In this document: positions 1 to 10,955 of the stretch, in pieces | How the letters are laid out: the number at the start of each line of letters is the position of its first letter | Numbering within the stretch: the first letter of the stretch is position 1 | Assembly (NCBI GenBank): GCA_949752735.1 | Contig: OX457047.1 | Location: 38,899,741-38,963,740, forward strand | DNA length: 64,000 bases | Direction of reading: 5' to 3' | Origin: Lumbricus terrestris | Lineage: Eukaryota > Annelida > Clitellata > Crassiclitellata > Lumbricidae | Made by a program: the position numbers and the translations under genes | Notes under the pieces: generated by a model | Seen by the model: only the letters and a program-made list of their open reading frames with translations | The model's database searches: none | Told to the model about the DNA's origin: nothing

Positions 1-935
1 CCACACAAGTACAGCTCTGATAGACAGTAACAGCTCTCCCACACAAGTACAGTTCTGTCACAGAAGTACAGTTTTGCCACTCAAGTGCAGCTCTGCCTCA
101 CAGGCACAGCTCTGCCACAGAAGTACAGATCTGCCGCACAGTACAACTTTGCCACGCAAGGACAGCTCTGCCACGAAATAACGGCTCTGCCAAACAGTAC
201 AGATCTGCCACGCAAGTACAGCTCTGCCAAACAAGTACAGCTCTGCCACATAAGTACAGCTCTGATACACAAGAATAGTTTGCCAGAGAGTACAACTCTG
301 CCACACAAACACAGCTCTGCCACACAAGCACAGCTCTTAAACACAGTAACAACTCTGCCACACGTAAAGCTCTGACACACAAGTACATCTCTGCCAGACA
401 AGTACAGCTCTGCCTCACAGGCACAGTTCTGCCACACAGTACACCTTTGCCACGCAAGTACAGCTCTGTCACGAAATTACGGCTCTGCCACACAGTACAG
501 ATCTGCCATACAAGAACAGCTCTGCCACATAAGTACAGCTCTGATACACAAGAATAGTTTGGCCAGACAGTATACAACTCTGCCACACAAGCACAGCTCT
601 GAAACACAGTAACAGCTCTGCCACATGTAAAGCTCTGCCACGCAAGTACTTCTCTGCCCCACAGTACAGCTCTGCCACACAAGAACAGCTCTGCCAGACA
701 GTACAATTCTGCCACACAAGTACAGCTCCGCCACACAAGCACAGCTCTAAAAGACAGTAACAGCTCTGCCACACAGTACAGTTCTGTCACTTAAGTACAG
801 CTCTGCCACACATGTACAGTTTTGCCACTCAAGTACAGATCTGCCAGACAAGTACAGCTCTGCCGCACAGGTACTGCTCTGCCACAGAAGAACAGCTCTG
901 CCACAGAAATACAGCTCTGCCACACAAGTAAAATA
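1..935. repeat. Minisatellite, ~19-20 bp unit (CTCTGCCACACAAGTACAG-like)
   Basis: Degenerate tandem array of about 45-50 units built on CTCTGCCACACAAGTACAG, with variants in the CACA/AAGTACAG part. It runs off the left edge of the window. Because the unit rarely contains a stop on the minus strand, long repetitive open frames appear (for example 98-790). These are by-products of the repeat and not genes. Confidence 0.95.
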
Positions 936-1829
936 TGTTAACGTGTATATAGGCCCATTTGTATATTATGCATACAAATTATGCATCTAAGCCATAATAA
1001 GAAAAACTGTTAAGGTGTAGGTCATATTTGCATGTTGGACATTTAGACATTGCGTCCAAAAGCAGCTACAGGCTAAGAATAGCTATAATTTTTTTTTATT
1101 TTTACATGGTGACAGTAACAATTCTTTGCAATGACGCGCTTATTGCCTTGCAAGTCGTCATTTTTTTCCATATTTTTTATTATTAGCAACTTGGCGAGGT
1201 TCCTATAAAAGTTTGCGAAAATTTAGAGAATATCATAATACACTGAAAATTAATTTTCTAAAGATTGTTTTTGTACAGTGCTAATTCAATAGGAAGACCG
1301 TGACTGAAACGTCCAAAACCTTTGGTGGAAGAGTGAATCAAGTGTGAATGATCCGCTATGCCTTATCATAAAGTGTCAATGAGTTACTAAATTTAAGCGC
1401 ATAAGTGGATCAAGTTAACTTGAACCACTCTTGCACCAGTTTGCAATCAAAGTAGTGAACATTAAGAATGAATTAAACAGACATGATTCACTAATGACAT
1501 TACGTATGCGTTGATTATTGTCAGTTCTATAACAAATATATCACAAATACGACATGATAGAATCCTCTAGCGGCTTAGCTGAATGCACCATCGGAAAGAG
1601 CGCACTCGATTTAGTGGAAAAGTGGCTTAAAGTGAAAATCGCAAAAAATGGACTTGAACCACTTTAGAACTAGAGGGTCCAACTTATATGATCCAGTTTA
1701 CCTGTAGTTATCAATGGTCTGCCGAACTTCCGTATGGGCTTCTGAAATCTGAACTCTATAAGGAGCGCATTTCTTCGTCATTCTTATTTGCTCCCTTCCG
1801 TCAGTAGTGCGACGACGATGAGGCTCCCA
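936..1829. other. AT-rich intergenic stretch, nothing recognised
   Basis: I see no coding frame with conserved motifs, no RNA gene and no clear transposon ends. Short A/T runs and simple sequence only. Confidence 0.6.
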
Positions 1830-2042
1830 CGTGACTTCTCCAGATTTGTCTATTTCTGGTGAGATCCTTTGCTCCTGACACACCAATAGGCCTATCCATA
1901 TTCTTCAGATCTTATCTGACGTTGTCCATCCAAATCTTTGGTTGTCTTCCTCTGCTTCTCTCTCCTTCTACATGCCCGTGCAAGGCCGCGTGTGGTAGTC
2001 TTTTTGCCTCCATTCGCTCCACATGACCGAGCCATCTGAACC
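1830..2042 (-). pseudogene. Non-LTR retrotransposon ORF2 C-terminal fragment
   Basis: The minus strand reads FRWLGHVERMEAKRLPHAAL, then a stretch with GRQPKIWMDNV, then DLKNM and a WRSHV segment. This is the conserved tail of reverse-transcriptase polyproteins (GHVxRM, RGRPxxxWxDNV, DRxxWR). In-frame stops interrupt it, the first just after WMDNVR, so it is a dead fragment. I cannot assign the clade (RTE, jockey or CR1-like). Confidence 0.65.
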
Positions 2043-2788
2043 TTCTTTTCCTGATTTTGTCCACCACCGTTTCTTCAGCGCCTTGCTCCTCTCTCGTCTA
2101 CTCGTTCCTGATTCTCTCCCTTCTGCTCCTGCCTCTGATTCTCCTCAGCTAGCCCACTTCAGCCACCAGCAATCTTCTATCGTCTTCTCTACGAAGAGGG
2201 CATTACGGTATATCAAACACCAGCTGTAGGCCTATTGCATTATATGCGGTGATCCGGCACAATTAACTTCTCGTTCTCTGCCATCTTCTCAAATCAAGCG
2301 ACAGAGAATGCCACCGTTTGTTCTCATCCGCTGTCATGGCAACAGTGTTTAGCTATTAGCTTTGACTGTTTAGCTTGACTTCTCAGGCGCTGTCATGACA
2401 ACGGTGTATAGCTTAGGAACCTGAAAATTACTTCCACCGATTTCGAGACTGTTTCATAATCACAATCGTTGTCGTCGTCGTGTCATCATTAGTCGTCGCT
2501 GCTGTGGAAAATTGATTAAATTGGAAAGGTTATATCTTCGAGACGACAAGGCTGCATGTACTCGGTTGAGCGAGGGGACCGCGACACTTATTTTTGGAGC
2601 ATGAAGAGTAGAAAATTGGTTTGGAATAGGCTAACTGTTTCTCGGAAGACATAAGCCGTTGGCTTATTTTGAGAGCGACTTGATGTCCGAATTTAAATGG
2701 CAAATCGACTTTTGGCAGGATAAGAACCTGCCGCCTACGTATTTTAAAGATAAACATGCAAAGATTTTTTAAAGTATAGGACGATCCT
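2043..2788. other. Intergenic, no supported gene
   Basis: Only short open frames without recognisable motifs. A GCTGTCATGRCAAC motif occurs twice (about 2330 and 2390), a small local duplication. Confidence 0.5.
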
Positions 2789-3385
2789 AGTGAGAGCGCG
2801 AGAGAGAGCGAGAGCGAGAGAGAAAGAGAGAGGGTGGGAGGAAAGGAGAGAGGGAGACACAGTGACAGAGAGACACATAGAGAGGAGAGAGGGAAAGAAA
2901 TGGAGGGAGAGGGATAGACAGACTAGAGAGACAGACAGAGACAGACAAACAGAAACACAGAGAGATAGACATATAGAAACAGAGAAAGTGAGACAGAGAT
3001 AGAAAGGAGGGAGGGGAGAGAGGGAGAAGGTGAGGAACAGGAAAACAGAGGCAGAGGGAGAGCAAGAGGTCAAGGGAGAGGGAGAGAGAGGGGAGAGGCA
3101 GATGGAGATGAAGAGGGAGAGGGAGACAGAGAGATGGAGGGGAGAGGGAGAGGGAAAGAGAGAGGGAGATGGAGAGGGAGAGGGAGAAGGAGAGGAAAAG
3201 GAAGGGGCAGGGGCAGAGAGGGGCAGGGAGAGGCAGACGGAGAGCGAGACGGTATGGGAGAAGGAGAGGAAGATGGAGAGGGAGCACAGGGCCATAGACA
3301 GAGACAGAGACAGAGAATGAGAAACACAGACACGGACAGACATAGAGAGTGATGAGACAGCGATGAGACAGACAGACGGACACAG
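2789..3385. repeat. Purine-rich GA/GGA tract
   Basis: About 600 bp of nearly pure purine sequence on the plus strand (GAGAGA, GGGAGA, GACAGA). Both strands show spurious Ser/Pro/Leu- or Arg/Glu-rich open frames. Mirror-symmetric stretches of this kind can form triplex (H-DNA). Confidence 0.9.
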
Positions 3386-4382
3386 AGCATGACCTAATGA
3401 GACACAAATGATATAGGCCTAACACACTCTCAAATAACAAAATAATTCTTCTGATAAAATAATAGCCTTCACGTAATCATCCTCTATTTCTTAGCATCCC
3501 TTGCGCAATATTACATTTCTTAAAGATAATTATAATGTCCTACTATTCTAAGTGTAAGGTAAACGATTTAATTTCTCAAATGATAAGAAGGGGGGTTATG
3601 GCCTGACTGGATGCCATTCCTGACACCAACACAACAGTATTTCAGTAAATAAAAAGAGAATAAAGTAAAAAATGGAATAAAATAGGAAAAACAATTGTTA
3701 CTACAAGCAATTGGTTTTTTTTCTTATTTAAGTGGATAAATAATCTTTTAAAAACTTTTTTATTATTTAAGTGGATAAATGACCGTTAAAAAAACTTTTT
3801 CCCTAAGCCAAAACCTCCGAAACACCCCCCTGACTACGCCACTGCACGTGACTAGGCTATACGAAAACTTTCACAAAGTCAAACGTCTTTAGGTATTTTA
3901 AGAGAATTTTAGGAGATATAGTATAATGGAGGTCTTTTCAGTATTTTTTTGCAGAATTTAACTGATTAATGAGTTTAGACCGCCTGGCTTTTTAATCACA
4001 AACAATAAAAACTTTTTCAGCTTTAGATGCAAGTCTCTTTGCAGTTAATGTTCAGAGATTGCGATGTTCAAGTACATAATAATTTGAGCAAAGGATGGTG
4101 AGCGGTGAGCAAGAGGTCGTGAATTTCTGTCAGCATGACAATTTGGATTGTAGGTTATTCGTGTACGTATTTCCACTCCAAACCGAAGTCTCACACCTTT
4201 AAGAAGCCATAATATTACCCCGACTCATCTGAAACAGCAGCTTCCAATTCCACTCGAGTTAAATAACAACCGCCTCAACAGCTTTCCTGCTTCCTCTCGT
4301 GATCTGGACCCTCTGGGGGGAGGGCGGGGGGAGGGGAGGGGAGCAAGACTTAGGTCTCCCTTGGACTGTCCTTTAGACAACC
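3386..4382. other. Intergenic, with a probable transposon right-end remnant
   Basis: Mostly AT-rich. A TTTAAGTGGATAAAT motif is repeated around 3728 and 3768. At about 3818-3845 the sequence ACACCCCCCTGACTACGCCACTG resembles the right terminus of a hAT-like MITE (CAGTGGCGTAGTCAGG type), but no matching left end was found. No coding region supported. Confidence 0.45.
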
Positions 4383-4400
4383 CTTCTGACTATACCCCGC

Positions 4401-4625
4401 AGTCGATCGAGTTGATCGATCGAGTCGATCATAACTCGGCCAAGTCGAGTCGATCGAAAAATCGTCGACTCGATCGACTTGCAAGTCGAGTCGATCGTGA
4501 GTCTTGCCAAGTCGAGTCGATCGAAAAATCGTCGACTCGATCGACTTGCAAGTCGAGTCGATCGTGAGTCTTGCCAAGTCGAGTCGATCGAAAAATCGTC
4601 GACTTGCAAGTCGAGTCGATCGTTG
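4401..4625. repeat. Left subterminal TCGA-rich tandem array
   Basis: About three units of some 66 bp, each made of GTCGAGTCGATCG motifs in both orientations, so every unit is itself self-complementary. It is the counterpart of the right-end array at 6299-6510 in the same transposon. Confidence 0.85.
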
Positions 4626-4818
4626 TTTCATCTACTCGACCCGACTTAGAAATATTTTACTTAGCCTACTATTTCTTGAAGTCTGAAAGTGACCTATACA
4701 GTTTTTGCACACAAGTTCAGCTAACGAACCTTTTGGCAGCTGTCGATTTCGTGTTAGTGGAACTGTGAAAGTTGACTATTATAATAGACGTGCGTTTTCG
4801 ATTTGGATTGAACGAATA

Positions 4819-5132
4819 CAGGGGCGAAAACAGAAATTTTGGAAAGGGTGGACAAAATTTGTGGTCTTGGACCGAAAAAAAATTTCCTTGGTCTTCCGCC
4901 GAAAGAATCTTTTTTTAGTCTTTCGCTCAAAAAACTTCTAAAAACCGGTTTTTTAAAATCTGATGACTTTTTAGTCATGTGCTAGGTCTACTTTCTCTCT
5001 CACCTTTCTGTTCCCGTTGCACTGGTTTACAGCTTAATTCTTGAAACATGATGGAGGGAGGGACCACGTCATATGCGAATCTCTGAATGGTGGGGCATGG
5101 CCGGATTGGCCCCTTCCTTGGATCCGCTCCTG
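4819..5132. mobile_element. hAT-like MITE nested in the foldback element
   Basis: The left end CAGGGGCGAAAACAG and right end GGATCCGCTCCTG match the CARRGGCGGATCCAG terminus family found elsewhere in the window (14180, 40467, 49152). Flanking octamers AACGAATA and AATGAGCA match at 5 of 8 positions, so the duplication is degraded. The internal hallmark GATGACTTTTTAGTCATG is at 4962-4979. Confidence 0.55.
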
Positions 5133-5199
5133 AATGAGCATGATACAGATCTACTATTATATGCCTGTATATGCAAGTCATGTAAATGTTAATTTTGAG

Positions 5200-6235
5200 A
5201 ATATATAAGGAGACTTTTATGACGTCACTTCGATTATGATATAATTCTACAATTAAATAAGTTCACTGAGAAAACGAAATTAGGCCTATTGTGACGTCAC
5301 TTCGATCAGAACACAGATCTGCCGTCATATTATTTCATTAATGTTGAGAATACAGAACTAGGCCTATGCCTATTGTAACGTCACTTTGATTATGATGCAA
5401 TTTTGCTATTATATTATAATTAAGTTCACATCATGAATTAAAAAAACAGCGCCAATTGTGACGTCACATTGATTATGATACAAATGTACCAGACCTATTA
5501 TGGAAGTGCATTTTGAGAATATAAACAAGGTCTAGTGTGACGTCACGTCGATTATGAGACAAATGTACTATTATAAAAGTGCATGAGAATATAAACAAGG
5601 TCTATTGTGACGTCACTTTGATTATTATACAGATCTACCAGTATATTATGTTCGTTTTGCGAATATAAAACGGGGCCTTTTATGACGTCAGTCACGTCAC
5701 TTCTATTATAATACAATTCTACTATTAAATAAGTTCAGTGGAAAAAACGAAATTAGGTCTATAATTGTGGCGTCATTTCGATTATGATACAGATCTGCTG
5801 TCATATTATTTTATTTTCATAATACAAAACTGGGGCTGTTTAAATGCAACATCGCTCCGATTATTACACAAATCTACTATTATACGTTCAGTTTGAGAAT
5901 ATAAAACTAGGCCCATTGTGACGTCACCTAGATCATGATACAGACCTACTATTAAAGAAGTTCGTTTTGAGAATGAAATAGTCCTATTGTGGCTAACCTC
6001 GATTAGGATAATGAACTGTTAATATAGAAGTATATTTTGAGAGTATAAACTAGGCCTGTTGTGACTAACTTCAATTATTGCACAGATCTACCGTGATAAT
6101 TATTGAGTTCCATTTACATAACCTAAAACGAGGCCTATTGTGACGTCACTACGATTACAGTGCAAATCTATAAATTCACTGAGAATACGAAATTAGGCAT
6201 ATTGTTACGTCACACAGATTTATGACACAGATCTA
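5200..6235. repeat. Internal array carrying consensus CRE octamers
   Basis: Diverged tandem units with the shared course TGTGACGTCACTTCGATTA, then GATACAGATCTACTATTA, then GAGAATATAAAACTAGGCCTAT. The perfect palindrome TGACGTCA, the CREB/ATF consensus, occurs at 5220, 5292, 5459, 5538, 5608, 5693, 5919 and 6141. Decayed versions (TAACGTCA, TGGCGTCA, TTACGTCA) occupy other units. The array lies wholly inside the TIR-bounded element. Confidence 0.8.
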
Positions 6236-6298
6236 CGATCGTATAATTGCATTTTAAGGTCATGTAACTGCAGATGGTGGGCAAGAGACAAAACTAGG

Positions 6299-6510
6299 TC
6301 AAGTCGACGCGAAGTCGATCGAGTCGATCGTCGGCCGAGCCAAGTCGATCGAGTCGTAGAAAGGTCGGCGAGTCGACGAAGTCGATCGAGTCGATCGTCG
6401 GCCGAGCCAAGTCGATCGAGTCGTAGAAAGGTCGGCGAGTCGACGAAGTCGATCGAGTCGATCGTCGCACAAGCCAAGTCGATCGTAGCCCACGACTCGA
6501 TCGACTGCGG
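6299..6510. repeat. Right subterminal TCGA-rich tandem array
   Basis: About three units of roughly 67 bp built from AAGTCGATCGAGTCG motifs with a GGTCGGCGAGTCGACGAA spacer. It is related in motif to the left array, not in full sequence. Confidence 0.85.
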
Positions 6511-6524
6511 GGTATACTTCTGAC

Positions 6525-7203
6525 GTGACGCAGAGTTCGTTACTATGCTGGAGTAGGCCTACAGTACTGCGTTTAACTTTCGAGTATCGCCTTAGAAGTT
6601 TGAAGCATTTGGTTACAGCTGCAATATGTAATTACGTATAATAGCTAATAATGTGAAGTTGCTATTCATAAAATCTCTAGTAAACTGGCTTTACAAAATA
6701 TCTTACACGATCTGGTCACCAGGCATACAACATACTATTAGTAAAAAGGTAATTAAGCTCAAATAACTCTGTGTAAGAACATAAGCTATTATTTGATAAC
6801 CGAAACAAGAATAGTAGGCCTATTGCTTCAATATTGCAAATAGGCCGTGAATTCATTTTTAACCTGAAATATGCGTTCAAAAATTTATATTCGTCTTTTA
6901 ATTTCTTCACAAACAATTATAGAGAACAGACTGAATTGCTTTTCACAGATGAATCGGGGACAACGAAAACATGAGAGAATCTTCATTTTCTCGAACTACT
7001 TGCACGACTTTAGGCCTACTTTAAATCAAATAAACCAAAACCCTTACGCGATTCCGGGAGAGTAGGCCTAGTCAAGAAATATTTTCCGTGGGGAGGATTT
7101 TCAATTTCGGGGTCTTGACAAAAACATGTTCGCAAAATACGCAGAATTAGCTTTGAAGTAAAGAAATTAGTTATTTGACGGGGAAACAGTAAATAAAACT
7201 AAA
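6525..7203. other. AT-rich intergenic stretch
   Basis: No coding frame, RNA gene or transposon end recognised. Several AGGCCTA oligomers. Confidence 0.5.
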
Positions 7204-7211
7204 ATATCCCC

Positions 7212-7410
7212 CAGGGCTGTTTTTAAGGAATTTTTAGAACTGCACAACTCCTTTTTTCCTTCCCATCCTCCATGGTAAATTACTTCCAGTCGGAGGACAA
7301 TGACCATTTTTTGCTGGTTTTAACTGTAAAGAAGTGCTTCTACAACTGCACAAATCCATTTAGAACTGCACATCTTGTGTACAACTGCACGTTTAATTAA
7401 GAAAGCCCTG
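7212..7410. mobile_element. MITE, CAGGGCTGTTTTTAAGGAAT family, copy 1
   Basis: Starts CAGGGCTGTTTTTAAGG and ends AAAGCCCTG. The flanking octamers ATATCCCC (7204-7211) and ATATCCCA (7411-7418) match at 7 of 8 positions. The interior repeats AACTGCACA. Related copies with their own 8-bp duplications lie at 29244-29460 (opposite orientation) and 46267-46455. Confidence 0.85.
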
Positions 7411-7418
7411 ATATCCCA

Positions 7419-8043
7419 TTGCAATCGAGTTGTGGAATTTAGATCAGACCTAATAGAATCTGATCTGATCTTTAGTAGGCTAGGGTATCTGTGGGGGCGC
7501 GGGCGCGTCATTGGTGACTTTTCAGACTCTATCGTAATCGTAATCGTAATCTCCTAATTTCTAAAGCGCCACTGGAAAGCCAAGCGCGGGGCACCGGCTT
7601 ATTCACGCGCTGACTCTATATAGGTTATATGCCACTATCTTGCTTATCGATTATATTAATTTTCTGTTCTTAATCAGCCTATATTTAACATCGTGTGTAA
7701 GCTAGCGCAATGAACACCTCGTAATAAATTGAGTGGCGCTATAAAAATAATAATAATGCGAATACAAACTCAGTCTACCTGACGTTGTTGGAAGAAAAAG
7801 AGGCTTTGCAACGTTAAAGTCATCTCATACATTAGAGATAGGAATAAAAAGAAATCGGTCACCATTTGAAATTATAGGTTCTATAATTACACATAACACC
7901 AAATAATTCACCCCAGAATAATATTCTCCCTGATAAATAACACACGTCGAAACGCAGTGATTATTGTTGTTGTTTCCGCCACATCGACCGCAACCCGCGT
8001 TCCGTTCGCGGCTCAGGTAAAACGAACGAAGGTCTAGAATTAC
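7419..8043. other. Intergenic; one SINE/LINE tail-like fragment
   Basis: At about 7535-7620 the string ATCGTAATCTCCTAATTTCTAAAGCGCC...GGCTTATTCACGCGCTGA matches a segment at about 60605-60680, a dispersed repeat. Otherwise nothing recognised. Confidence 0.5.
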
Positions 8044-8249
8044 CTGTAATCTGCGAGATTGCCGGAATAAGCCTCGTCATCATCATCTTCTTGCGTCTCC
8101 TTCATCCTCGGTGGCGGCGCTGCAGCTGCCGAGAGAGAGAGACACGAGCAGCGGCAGACGATGACAACAAGGAAGGAGGCCACGATGCTGGCGTTGCAAC
8201 GGCGGTGGAGCAGGGTCTGTCGTTGCGCCGACCAGTCGACCACCATCAC
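8044..8249 (-). CDS. Possible first coding exon of a secreted or single-pass membrane protein
   Basis: On the minus strand an ATG at 8249 opens 68 codons and then meets a canonical donor (CAG|GTAATT) in phase 2. The peptide has a basic N-region, a hydrophobic core (IVASFLVVIVCRCSCLSLS), a small-residue cleavage-like zone (AAAAPPPR) and an acidic tail (QEDDDDEAYSGNLADYR). This is the layout of a signal-peptide exon of a secreted or prepropeptide gene. Upstream (8250-8460) is CpG-rich, as a promoter would be. I recognise no family and could not find the next exon, so it may be a chance open frame. Confidence 0.35.
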
Positions 8250-8470
8250 CTGGTCTCCAATGCTTTGTCATAAGGACCGGCGGGGAAGGCAGGCAGGCAG
8301 GTAGGCACGACGACGCGGTCATCGGCGTAAGGGTCTCAGCCGCGCCGTGCGCGTGGCCCGCGCGCCCCAGCCCAGCGTACGATAACTGCCCCCTCGCCCT
8401 GTGAATCCATGCCGTGCCGTGCTGCGGCGCCGGGGGAGGCCAGCAGGGGTGACGGGGCTCAGTTCTGTCA
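8250..8470. promoter_or_regulatory. CpG-rich patch, possible promoter
   Basis: GC-rich, CpG-dense sequence in an otherwise AT-rich region, directly upstream of the minus-strand candidate exon at 8044-8249. No TATA box noted. Promoter role is inference. Confidence 0.3.
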
Positions 8471-8489
8471 CGTGTCACGGCGGACAACG

Positions 8490-9560
8490 ACGGAACAGCC
8501 TTGTTGGTGGAGGATGGGAATGGGGTGAGGGTAGGAGCAAGGTAAGAGGGAAGAGCGTGGGGAAGGGAGTGGAAGTGGAGGCAGAAGCTGTAGATAGGAA
8601 ATGAAACTAAAATATTGAAGGATAGGAAACAAATTATTGCGGACAAGGGAGGAGGCAGTGGAAGATGAACGGAGGAGAAAAGGAGGGGGAAGATGAAACA
8701 GGAATGGGAGGGGAACGGAATGGAGATGGAGGATGAAGTGGATGGTATTGCGGGGAGGAGAGCAGAGGAGCTGGAGATATGAAGGGGATGGGAAGACAGG
8801 TATGCACAGTGGATGGGAAAGAAAATCGACGTGGCAAAAAGAACACGACCCAAGGGGATAAGTTAGAGGAAGACAAGCATGCGGACGTGGAAGAGGAGGA
8901 GGAAGAGGAGGAAGAGGAGGAGAAGGACGAGGATGAAGCAGAAAAATGAGGAGGCGGAGTACGGATGAGAAGGCAGCGGAGAAGAGATTAGAAGAAAGAT
9001 GAGAGAGAGGATTTACTAGCGTAGACGAAATGGGAAACGAGACACTGCGGGGAAGGAGGATAATGAGCAGAAAGAGGATTAAAGTGGACGGGATTAGGAG
9101 GATTAAGTGGATGAAGAGGAGGAGGTGGAGGAGGAGGGGAACGCGGGGGAAGCATGAGTGGATTGAAGAGAAGCAAGGGAAGATGCATGGGGGCGGAGGA
9201 GTAGGAAGAACAAGAGGAGGTCAATGAAGAGGAGGAAGAAGAGGAGGAGGAGAAAGAGAAGGAAGGAGCGGAGGAGACGGAAAGGGAGGAGGAGGATGAA
9301 GAGGAGCTAGCGGAGGAGAGAAGATAAGGAGAGAAGATAAAAGATAGGGAGAAGTCGATGGGAGAAGGAAAATGAGGAGGAAGAAAAAGAGGAAGAGGAG
9401 GAGGAAGAGGAGGATGAAAGAAAGCATATATGAGAACGAGCTGGTGGAGTAGATAGAAGAGAGGGAGGAGGAGGTGGTGGAGGAAGAGGAGGAGGAGGAG
9501 AAGGAGGAGGAGGAGATGGGTGAAGAGAAGGAAGAGGAGAGTCGTATGGCGACAGGTGTG
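8490..9560. repeat. Purine-rich (GGA/GAA)n domain
   Basis: About 1 kb of GGAGGAAGAGGA-type polypurine sequence. The Ser/Pro-rich minus-strand and Glu/Arg-rich plus-strand frames here are low-complexity artefacts. Confidence 0.85.
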
Positions 9561-9899
9561 CGAAGGGAAGGCTGCTGCAGCAGGTATACATATCGCATCT
9601 CATGGAATGACTCCGTGACGTTCTTTTCATATTCAGTCGACAAATGATTATAACGACGACGACGACGATGATATAAAGAAACTGTTGAGGGACGGATGCA
9701 TCGGGTAGCGTAAGGTTTCTGCACGACGTCTTACTCTTCGAGTTTTCCTTTGCGTATAGTAGGCACACGCTGGTAACCTTGCTTGTCAATGTCACTACTC
9801 TTTGTCTGCATTTGTCGGTCTGTGGCTCTCTGTGCATGTGAGCTGTCGGGAACAACTTGTTGCTTCTTTGCCTGCGTTTCTCTCCCTTTGTGTCCATTG

Positions 9900-9927
9900 C
9901 ATTCCCCTCGCTGTAACTTGTTTGTTC

Positions 9928-9960
<33 letters not shown>

Positions 9961-10080
9961 AAAGTATGTGTCTGTTTGCTACATTGTGTCTCTGTCTCTT
10001 TGTACCTCTCAGTCTGTCAGTCACGTCGCAATGTCTGTGTCTGCCGTCTTCCCGCCTGCTTGTCTATCTCCATGCATGTT
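9900..10080. repeat. (TCTG)n-rich microsatellite
   Basis: Degenerate TCTG/TGTC repeats flanking the 25-bp array on its left. Confidence 0.8.
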
Positions 10081-10605
10081 TGTCTGACTATATCATATCT
10101 GTGTTTGTCTGACTATATCATATCTGTGTTTGTCTGACTATATCATATCTGTGTTTGTCTGACTATATCATATCTGTGTTTGTCTGACTATATCATATCT
10201 GTGTTTGTCTGACTATATCATATCTGTGTTTGTCTGACTATATCATATCTGTGTTTGTCTGACTATATCATATCTGTGTTTGTCTGACTATATCATATCT
10301 GTGTTTGTCTGACTATATCATATCTGTGTTTGTCTGACTATATCATATCTGTGTTTGTCTGACTATATCATATCTGTGTTTGTCTGACTATATCATATCT
10401 GTGTTTGTCTGACTATATCATATCTGTGTTTGTCTGACTATATCATATCTGTGTTTGTCTGACTATATCATATCTGTGTTTGTCTGACTATATCATATCT
10501 GTGTTTGTCTGACTATATCATATCTGTGTTTGTCTGACTATATCATATCTGTGTTTGTCTGACTATATCATATCTGTGTTTGTCTGACTATATCATATCT
10601 GTGTT
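10081..10605. repeat. Perfect 25-bp minisatellite, 21 copies
   Basis: The unit begins TGTCTGACTATATCATATCT and is 25 bp long. It starts at 10081 and repeats every 25 bp to 10605 with no mismatch that I can see. It sits between degenerate TCTG tracts and probably arose from them. There are no spacers, so this is not a CRISPR-type array. Confidence 0.97.
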
Positions 10606-10955
10606 TGTCTGCCTCCCTTTATGAATGTTTGTCTCATTGTCTGTTTGCCAGTGTGTATGTTTGCCTGTCTGTTTGTCCGTCTGTCACGTAGACAGGCAGA
10701 GAAACAGACTGGGAAACAGACAAACAGAAATGAAGTAAGTCTGTCTGTATGTCTCTGTCTATCAATATGTTTGTTTGTTTATCTGCCTGACTTCCTATAT
10801 GTCTTTTTGTCTGTCTATCTGCCTGCCTGTCTATGTGCATGTCCGTCTACATGTCTGTCTGTCCGTCCGTCCGTCCGTCCGTCCGTCCGTCCGTCCGCCT
10901 GTCTGTCTGTCTGTCTGCCTGTCCGTCCGCCTGTCTGTCTGTCCTTCTGTGCTCA
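10606..10955. repeat. (TCTG)n/(CCGT)n microsatellite
   Basis: Includes a pure (CCGT)n run near 10861-10898. The Cys/Leu/Val/Ser-rich frames across it are artefacts. Confidence 0.85.

Larger units (their letters stand above)
4391..6516. mobile_element. Foldback-like non-autonomous DNA transposon, 2126 bp
   Basis: The element opens with TATACCCCGCAGTCGATC and closes with its exact reverse complement; the inverted match extends 22 bp. It is flanked by a perfect 8-bp target-site duplication, CTTCTGAC, at 4383-4390 and 6517-6524. Inside each end lies an array of GTCGAGTCGATCG-type repeats (about 4401-4625 and 6299-6510). The centre holds a diverged tandem array with a unit of roughly 70-100 bp. 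No transposase frame is visible. An 8-bp duplication fits hAT, P or Mutator-like elements, but the TATACCCC terminus does not let me name a superfamily. The TIRs with subterminal satellites resemble foldback/Galileo-type elements. Confidence 0.85.

Noticed and set aside
98..790. 230-codon minus-strand Cys/Ala/Val-rich frame
   Set aside because: Product of the left-edge minisatellite lacking stops; no unique sequence.
2744..3440. Ser/Leu/Pro-rich and Arg/Glu-rich frames of up to 217 codons
   Set aside because: Pure polypurine/polypyrimidine low complexity, open in several frames at once.
8083..8853. 256-codon minus-strand frame
   Set aside because: Mostly across the GGA-rich domain; composition is low-complexity and it overlaps the better-structured candidate exon in another frame.
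9221..9897. Ser/Pro-rich minus-strand frames over the GGA tract
   Set aside because: Low-complexity triplet repeats without start context or motifs.
10081..10605. CRISPR-like regular array
   Set aside because: Units are contiguous with no spacers, and the DNA is eukaryotic; it is a minisatellite.
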